This document shows, one piece after another, positions 28,386 through 34,531 of a stretch of DNA of 34,531 nucleotides. Made by a program: the position numbers and the translations under genes. How positions within the stretch are numbered: the first letter of the stretch is position 1; each line of letters starts with the position of its first letter. This DNA comes from Planctomycetaceae bacterium (GTDB lineage: Bacteria > Planctomycetota > Planctomycetia > Pirellulales > Thermoguttaceae): NCBI GenBank assembly GCA_003561895.1, contig PWXP01000406.1:1-34531 (forward strand), given 5' to 3'. The notes beneath the pieces were generated by a model, which saw nothing but the letters and a program-made list of their open reading frames with translations, searched no databases and was not told the origin of the DNA.

Positions 28386-28939
28386 TAGCATTCAGGGGGG
28401 TTGAAAGTCGTTCGGCCGTTGTCGCGCGTGGTTGTACGCCACCAGTCGCCATGCGTCAGATGAGGCGAAACTCCTTGCACGGTTGACCGATCGCGATTTC
28501 AGACGCGGATGCTTTACCGCCAGACGCTGGCCGCCGCCTTTTCCCCACCTGCAGGTCTTTCGTTCGTGCCCCAGCGCTGCCGGCCCCTTTTGCCGCGAAA
28601 ATCGGGACAGGCCCCCGCCGGCGTTCCCTCCACCCGCCGAATCTCGGGCCGACAGTCAGCGCTGCTTCGCCAACTCCCATGGGGGAGTGAAAGCTAGGTG
28701 ATTTCCGTAAGTGCTTGCTGTGGCTTGGTTTACTTGACACGGCAGCGAGCGAGTGCAGGACTTTCATGCCACACCCAGAGTACCACTGAGCAAAAGTCGC
28801 GCCTTCCGGCGCTGGAGGGTCGCGTCGAGTGCGTGTGTGGGGGTGTTTTGATGAGCGAAATAGTGTATTATGAACGATACGGTGTTGTGCTTTCTTCCGG
28901 CGGTGGCGTTGTTGGACGTGCCGATGCAGGAGGGCCGCA

Positions 28940-30847
28940 ATGAGCCTTCGATTCAAGCTGACCACCGTTGCTGTCGCAGTCATCGTGGTGGCCAATTCTC
29001 TGCTCTCATTTCTTGCGCTTCGGTACCTGGGGCATATCTGGCTCAACGAGGTCCAGACTCGGGTCCAGAGGAACTTGAACTCCGCCCGCGGCGCCTACCA
29101 AAAACATATCGAGTTGATCGTCGCCAGCTTGCAGGCCGCGGCACTGGACCAAACGTTGATTGCCGCGGTAGGGCGGGGTGACCGGGCGGAACTGAAGCAG
29201 ACGCTGCAAGCATTCCATGCAACGGGCAAGATGGATTTCGTAGGCGTACTGGACCCGATGGGGCAGGTGGTCTGCCGGGCCGGGAGTGAGCAGCGGGGAG
29301 ACGATCTTTCTGCCGACCCCCTCGTCGCCCAGGTAATCGACACGCGAACACCAGCCGGCGGCACGGTAATCCTGTCACAACAGCGCCTATCGGCGGAGGG
29401 ACCGGAATTGGCCGGGCAAGCACGGTTTGAAGTCATTCCGACCCCGGCCGCAAGGCCCACCGACGACCGTATCCGCACGGACGGCATGGTACTTGCCGGA
29501 GCCGCGCCGGTAACCGACCGAGAAGGGGAATCTGTGGCGATCCTGTACGGTGGGAAACTGCTGAACCGGCGCTACGAACTGGTCGACGCGATCAAACGGG
29601 AGGTATTTCCCGGCGAAATCTATCAGGGCAAGGACATAGGCACGGTGACCATCTTTCAGGAAGACCTGCGGATTTCCACGAACGTGACGATGGCCGACGG
29701 GGAGCGCGCGGTAGGCACCCGCTTGAGCAGGGCTGTGTGCGAAGCCGTACTCGACCGCGGCCAAACGTGGGCGGCTCCGGCCTTCGTGGTCAACGATTGG
29801 TACATTACGGCGTATGAGCCCATCCGGGATCCCACGGACCGGATCATCGGGGTGCTGTACGTGGGCCTGCTCCAAGCTCCATTCACGTCCCAACTCAACG
29901 TGATTCGCGCCGTCTTCCTGGCAATTGTGGGCGTGGCCACGCTGACCAGCCTGGCCCTGCTGGTGCTGGCTACCGAATTGGTGCTCCGGCCGATCCACAG
30001 CGTCGTGCGCATGGCTCATAAGGTGATCGGCGGCGATCTCTCCGCCCGCGTGGGCATCCGGCCGCCGGGCGAAATGGGAACGCTCTGCCGCGCGGTCGAC
30101 AGCATGGCCCAGGCCGTCGCGGAGCGGGAGGAACTCCTCGCGCTGGCCACGCGGCAGCAGATTGGCCGCAGCGAACAACTGGCGGCCGTCGGGCGGCTGG
30201 CGGCGGGCGTTGCCCACGAAATCAACAATCCGCTCACCGGCGTCCTGGCCTTCGCCGACATGCTCCGGGAAAAAGAAAACATGGACGAACAGGACAGGCA
30301 GGACCTGGACCTGATCGTCCGCGAAACCAAGCGGGCGCGCGAGATCGTCCGCGGGCTGCTGGAGTTCGCGCGGGAGACACCCTCGGCCAAAACCCTGCTG
30401 AACGTCAACGACGTTGTCCGGCAGACCACCCGCCTGTTGGGAAAACGCGAGGCGTTTCAGAATACCTTCATCGTCGAGGACCTTTCTGAAGACCTACCGC
30501 CGGTCAACGCCGACAAGAATCAGATCCAGCAAGTGCTGGTAAACCTGGCGCTGAACGGCTGCGAGGCGATGCCCGAGGGCGGAACCCTCATGATTTCATC
30601 CCGCTACGAGCATGGCCGGGTGGTTGTCAAAGTGACCGATACCGGCTGTGGAATCCAAAAGGCACACTTGGACCAGGTCTTCGAACCGTTCTTCACTACC
30701 AAGCCGGTGGGCAAGGGCACCGGGCTGGGGCTGAGCGTCAGTTACGGCATCCTTCGTCAACACGGCGGCACGCTGGAGGTCGAAAGTGAAGAGGGAAAAG
30801 GCTGTACCTTTACGATGACTCTGCCCTCAGCAGGGACGACGTCATGA
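28940..30847 (+). CDS. Membrane sensor histidine kinase (extracytoplasmic Cache-like sensor, HAMP, HisKA, HATPase)
   Basis: N-terminal TM, sensor region, second TM near LTSLALLVLATELVL, HAMP, H-box LAAGVAHEINNPLTGVL, G-box GKGTGLGLSVSYGILRQHGG. Confidence 0.9.
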   Translation: MSLRFKLTTVAVAVIVVANSLLSFLALRYLGHIWLNEVQTRVQRNLNSARGAYQKHIELIVASLQAAALDQTLIAAVGRGDRAELKQTLQAFHATGKMDFVGVLDPMGQVVCRAGSEQRGDDLSADPLVAQVIDTRTPAGGTVILSQQRLSAEGPELAGQARFEVIPTPAARPTDDRIRTDGMVLAGAAPVTDREGESVAILYGGKLLNRRYELVDAIKREVFPGEIYQGKDIGTVTIFQEDLRISTNVTMADGERAVGTRLSRAVCEAVLDRGQTWAAPAFVVNDWYITAYEPIRDPTDRIIGVLYVGLLQAPFTSQLNVIRAVFLAIVGVATLTSLALLVLATELVLRPIHSVVRMAHKVIGGDLSARVGIRPPGEMGTLCRAVDSMAQAVAEREELLALATRQQIGRSEQLAAVGRLAAGVAHEINNPLTGVLAFADMLREKENMDEQDRQDLDLIVRETKRAREIVRGLLEFARETPSAKTLLNVNDVVRQTTRLLGKREAFQNTFIVEDLSEDLPPVNADKNQIQQVLVNLALNGCEAMPEGGTLMISSRYEHGRVVVKVTDTGCGIQKAHLDQVFEPFFTTKPVGKGTGLGLSVSYGILRQHGGTLEVESEEGKGCTFTMTLPSAGTTS

Positions 30848-31950
30848 AAGACGATTGCCCAGTGACCCGCAGTAATGCAGTAGAGCCGTTGCCAAACCAG
30901 CCCGGTCCTGCGGCCGGCACTTCGACATGCCGGCCGGCCATCGAGTTTGAGGGAATGCTCGGCGGGTGCCGGGGCATGCAGGAGGTGTTCGGGCTGATCG
31001 AGCGGATCGCTCCGGCCGAGAGCACGGTGCTCGTCACCGGGGAAAGCGGAACCGGGAAAGAGATGGTTGTCGGGGCAATCCACCGGCACAGCCGTCGGCG
31101 GGATTTCCCACTCCTGGCCTGCGACTGCACGGCCCTGGCTCCCACGTTGTTGGAGAGCGAGTTGTTCGGCCACGTCAAAGGGTCCTTTTCCGGAGCGATA
31201 GCCACCAAGCGGGGCCTGTTCGAGGTGGCGCACCAGGGCACCCTCTTCTTGGACGAAGTGGGAAATCTCAGCCTGGAGACCCAAGGGAAGCTTCTGCGCG
31301 TGTTGGAAACCCGTCGCGTTCGCAAGGTCGGCGATACCGCGGAGCAGGAGGTGAATATCCGGCTGGTCGCCACGACCAATCGGAGTCTGGCCGAGATGGT
31401 CAAGATGGGCGCCTTCCGCGCCGACCTCTACTACCGGCTCAACGTCGTGCCTATCTCCCTGCCTCCGCTTCGCGACCGCCCCGGGGATATTTCCCTACTG
31501 GCCATGGCCTTCCTAGCAGAGTTCTCGCGGCAAATGGAGGTCGAACCCCGGGGGTTCTCGCCCGAGGCCATGCACCAGTTGGAAATCTATCCCTGGCCGG
31601 GCAACGTCCGCGAATTGCGGAACATCGTGGAACGATTGGCGGTCCTTTACGGCGGGACGCGCATCGAGCGCCGCCATTTGCCAGGTGAGATCCATGAAGC
31701 CCGAGCCGCGCGTTCAAGTGTGGAGGTATCGGGAAGTTGGGAAGAACTGAAGCAGCGGAAGCGGCAGATCGCCGACGATCTGGAACGCCGATTCCTCATC
31801 GCGGCCCTTCAGCGCTGCTCCCAGAACGTTACCCAGGCAGCGGAGAGCGTCGGGATGCAACGGACCCATTTCCACGCACTCTTGCGGAGCCATGGCCTAA
31901 AGGCCGGAGCGCCTTCCGAGGGTCCCACCGGGGATCTGGGTGAATCGTAG
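30844..31950 (+). CDS. Sigma54-dependent AAA+ activator without receiver domain
   Basis: GESGTGKEMVVGAIH (Walker A), GSFSGA (GAFTGA variant), LFLDEVGNLS (Walker B), YPWPGNVRELRN, Fis-type HTH NVTQAAESVGMQRTHFHALLRSHGL. ATGA overlap with the kinase. Confidence 0.93.
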   Translation: MKDDCPVTRSNAVEPLPNQPGPAAGTSTCRPAIEFEGMLGGCRGMQEVFGLIERIAPAESTVLVTGESGTGKEMVVGAIHRHSRRRDFPLLACDCTALAPTLLESELFGHVKGSFSGAIATKRGLFEVAHQGTLFLDEVGNLSLETQGKLLRVLETRRVRKVGDTAEQEVNIRLVATTNRSLAEMVKMGAFRADLYYRLNVVPISLPPLRDRPGDISLLAMAFLAEFSRQMEVEPRGFSPEAMHQLEIYPWPGNVRELRNIVERLAVLYGGTRIERRHLPGEIHEARAARSSVEVSGSWEELKQRKRQIADDLERRFLIAALQRCSQNVTQAAESVGMQRTHFHALLRSHGLKAGAPSEGPTGDLGES

Positions 31951-31964
31951 CACCCGTGTTTCTG

Positions 31965-31986
31965 GGTGTATGTACTTTCATACACC
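31965..31986. promoter_or_regulatory. Palindromic candidate upstream activator sequence
   Basis: Perfect GGTGTATG-N6-CATACACC, plus an extra half-site TATACACC at 31998-32005, upstream of the sigma54 promoter-like site. Confidence 0.6.
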
Positions 31987-32121
31987 GTACCAGCATCTAT
32001 ACACCGGCACGCCCGCGGTACGATTGTCGGACGAGGTATTGCTCGGATAACTGGGCGGTTGTGTCCGCAAAGAAAGCGTTATTGTCCCACAAAGCGAGTC
32101 CTATCGGCTCCGCTCGCGATG

Positions 32122-32137
32122 TGGCACGGCAGTTGCC
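32122..32137 (+). promoter_or_regulatory. Consensus-like sigma54 (-24/-12) promoter
   Basis: TGGCACGGCAGTTGCC fits TGGCACG-N4-TTGC, 120 nt upstream of ATG 32257. Confidence 0.75.
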
Positions 32138-32256
32138 CTGTGGAAAGGGCTCATGGAGGGATGGCTGAGGTAGCACCCCTCCTACGGCACTTCGCGTTGT
32201 TCTGCAAAGCGATACTTATCCTGTTTCACCCAGCAATTGATAAGGAGGAGGCTGTT

Positions 32257-33840
32257 ATGGCGGACAATCCTGCACTGTTGGTGGTCGATGACGAGGAGGT
32301 CGTTTGCCAGGCATGCCGGCGGATATTCTCTCGGCAAGGGTACCAAGTCGATCTGAATACTGATGCCCGGCAAGGGCTGGCCTGGGCGGTGAAGAACGAC
32401 TACGAAATTATCCTCTTGGACATCAAAAGGCCGAACATGGACGGCATCCAGTTCTTGGAGCAATTGCGGGAGCAGAAGTCGGACGTACCCGTGCTGATCA
32501 TTACCGGCTACCCCAGCATTCCCAATGCCGCCTCGGCAATGCGGCTGGGGGCTTGCGACTACGTTACCAAGCCCTTCACTCCCGAGGAAATCACGCAGGC
32601 GGTGCAAAGGGTTTTGGCCACGCGGCGGTTTCCCGACGGCGAAACGGAAACGCCTGCCGGCATGGAGGAGCCGGACACCGGGGTCGAAGCGGGTTCCGAA
32701 ACGTTGTTCTGGGACGAATCGTGGTTGCGGGCCGAGCCCGATGGATCGGCATGTGTCGGGGCTGTGCTGCCGGGGTTGCGGGGCGACGAACCGGCCACCG
32801 TTCAGTTGCCGCGCATTGGCGAGGTCGTTTACCAGGGACTGCCGCTGGCCGGAGTCGGCACGCCCGATAAGCCGGTGCATATCGTCCCTTCGCCCATCTC
32901 CGGCGTCGTGGTCGCGGTCAACGACTTGCTGGCGCAGCGGCCCGCACTGGTGGCGGGCGATCCCTGCGGATCGGGTTGGCTTGCCTGCATTTGCACGACT
33001 CAATACGACGACGAAGTCAAACATTGCCGTCCGCGGCGGATCGTCCTGGTCAATGCCGATCCTCCCTCCGCAGGGCAACAGGCGGAGAAGCTCGGCAACC
33101 TTGGTTGCGAGGTCGTGCAGGTGCAGGATCGCGGGGCATTGGCCGAGGTGCTCGAGGATACCCGCGATCGCGTGGCCGTTCTTGACGCCGCCTCGCTCGG
33201 CGAATCGGGTCCGGAGTTGGCGGGCATGATCAACGAGCGAGCGCCCTCGCTTCGGACCGTGGTAGTCGGCGCGCCCGGCGGCGCGTACGAAACGGCCTAC
33301 CGGAAACAGAAGATATTCTACTACGCCGTCGAGCCCTTCTCCGACAACGAAATTGCCGACATCCTATCGGACGTCTTTCACGTCTCGGCGGCCGCCGCTC
33401 CCGAACGAAAAGGCCCCTCGGAGCCGGTCAGCAGCATCACGATCACCAACCGCAACGGGCACAAGGTGCATCTGCTTTCCGCCCCGGGCCTGCTGTGGCG
33501 GAACGAGGGCCTCGGCGCCCTGATCGGGCAGAAGCTGCTGGCCAAGATGTTCCCGGTGGTGATCACGCCGGGCGTGGCCAACCTCACGCCGGCCAACATT
33601 CTCAAGATGGCCGCCGGCAACGACCGGCTGATGGTCTTGCTCGCCCGCGACGCCGGCCGGCTGCCCGGCAGCCTCTCGCGCGACACGAAGCCGGAGTTCG
33701 GCATCGACCCCGGCGAGGCTGCCGGCAAGGTGACCACGCTAGCCGTACAGCCCGACGCCGTCGGCGGGCTCGCCACCCTCGACGCCCGCACCACCGCCGC
33801 CCTGGCCGACCATATTGTGCGGGAAATGGCATTGTATTGA
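32257..33840 (+). CDS. Multidomain response regulator: receiver, GcvH-like domain, pseudo-receiver-like domain, C-terminal domain of unknown function
   Basis: ATG 32257 with AAGGAGGA Shine-Dalgarno. Receiver VVDDEE...LLDIKRPNMDG...ITGYPS...YVTKPF. GcvH-like segment DESWLRAEPDGSACVGAVLPGLRGDEPATVQLPRIGEVVYQGLPLAGVGTPDKPVHIVPSPISGVVVAVNDLLAQRPALVAGDPCGSGWLACI. Confidence 0.85.
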   Translation: MADNPALLVVDDEEVVCQACRRIFSRQGYQVDLNTDARQGLAWAVKNDYEIILLDIKRPNMDGIQFLEQLREQKSDVPVLIITGYPSIPNAASAMRLGACDYVTKPFTPEEITQAVQRVLATRRFPDGETETPAGMEEPDTGVEAGSETLFWDESWLRAEPDGSACVGAVLPGLRGDEPATVQLPRIGEVVYQGLPLAGVGTPDKPVHIVPSPISGVVVAVNDLLAQRPALVAGDPCGSGWLACICTTQYDDEVKHCRPRRIVLVNADPPSAGQQAEKLGNLGCEVVQVQDRGALAEVLEDTRDRVAVLDAASLGESGPELAGMINERAPSLRTVVVGAPGGAYETAYRKQKIFYYAVEPFSDNEIADILSDVFHVSAAAAPERKGPSEPVSSITITNRNGHKVHLLSAPGLLWRNEGLGALIGQKLLAKMFPVVITPGVANLTPANILKMAAGNDRLMVLLARDAGRLPGSLSRDTKPEFGIDPGEAAGKVTTLAVQPDAVGGLATLDARTTAALADHIVREMALY

Positions 33841-33944
33841 GGGAGTTGGTTCCGAGTACAACGATGAATCCCTGAACTCACCCAATTGACCTTTTATCGC
33901 CGCCGCGTGATCATCGTCATTAGACGAGCGGAGCGACGACTCCA

Positions 33945-34425
33945 ATGGCAGGAAGCGATCCCAACAAACCCGTCGGAAGGCGTGACGATGCGCGCGAGGT
34001 CCACATCTTCCTTCGTGTGTTCCTCGGCTTCTTCGGGAGCATGTTCCTTGCGGTCGTTGCCGTTGTCATGCTTTGGTCTTTGACGGAATCGCGGCCAACG
34101 CCCGACGGTTCTGTGCTCGTGATTATGTTCGTATTTGGCGCACCTGCTGTTGGATTCGGAGCCTTCGCACGGCATCCGTTCCTTCGAGTGTTGGCCTGGG
34201 GAGCGGGCCCTGGAGTTTCAGGCGCGCGTGCGCGAGTTGCATGAGTCTATTCAGGCACGGCACGCGGCGGAGTTGGCAGCGGCTGGTTTCTTTCGGCGGT
34301 TGCTTCTGGGCTGGCGCATCGCCGCAGAGTTTCGTCGAGAGCGCCGAAAGATTGAGCCGTCACCGGGTTCGCTTTACAGCAATCAGACCGTGGTGCGGAT
34401 GCCTGATAAAGAGGAGGGATCATGA
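33945..34425 (+). pseudogene. Small membrane protein ORF split by an apparent frameshift
   Basis: ORF 33945..34244 (two TM-like segments) continues in another frame as ORF 34135..34425. Removing one G from GGGG 34198-34201 joins FLRVLAW to ERALEFQARVRELHESI. Confidence 0.5.
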
Positions 34426-34531
34426 AAACGCGGATCGCGGTCACCCCCGAAATCCACTTTGGGAAGCCTTGCGTGGCGGGCACGAGGATTCCGGTGCAGA
34501 ACGTCCTGGAGTTGGTCCGCGACGGTCTTTC
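34422..34531 (+). CDS. DUF433 antitoxin-like protein (partial, runs off the window)
   Basis: MKTRIAVTPEIHFGKPCVAGTRIPVQNVLELVRDGLS matches the DUF433 N-terminal motif. ATGA overlap with the upstream ORF. Confidence 0.8.
   Translation, partial: MKTRIAVTPEIHFGKPCVAGTRIPVQNVLELVRDGL

Overview
The window is dominated by a near-complete bacterial Wood-Ljungdahl (reductive acetyl-CoA) gene cluster on the minus strand. In transcription order from about 25.4 kb down it reads cooC, acsA (CODH), acsB (ACS), acsC, RACo/acsV-type corrinoid activator, second cooC, acsD, acsE, a fused metF-metV, fhs, a core-MetE-like methyltransferase, a DUF3786-type protein and mobA. A convergent aldehyde:ferredoxin oxidoreductase (AOR) follows, then a second minus-strand operon nuoE-nuoF-fdhA-moaD-HD-like. 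No folD/fchA, rnf/ech or hydrogenase gene was recognised here. Upstream of the cluster is a divergent orphan LeuD-like (aconitase swivel) ORF. Next comes about 2.5 kb with little convincing coding, holding a transposase remnant, a tRNA-Ala(UGC)-like gene with a 4-nt insertion in its acceptor stem, terminators and several inverted-repeat elements. A plus-strand signalling module follows: histidine kinase, a sigma54 activator lacking a receiver domain, and a response regulator carrying an internal GcvH-like (lipoyl-carrier-like) domain. A consensus-like sigma54 promoter and an upstream palindrome precede the response regulator. This module is the best candidate here for an under-described system. 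The window ends with a probably frameshifted small ORF and the start of a DUF433 antitoxin-like gene. All assignments come from reading the sequence and recalled family motifs; no database search was run.
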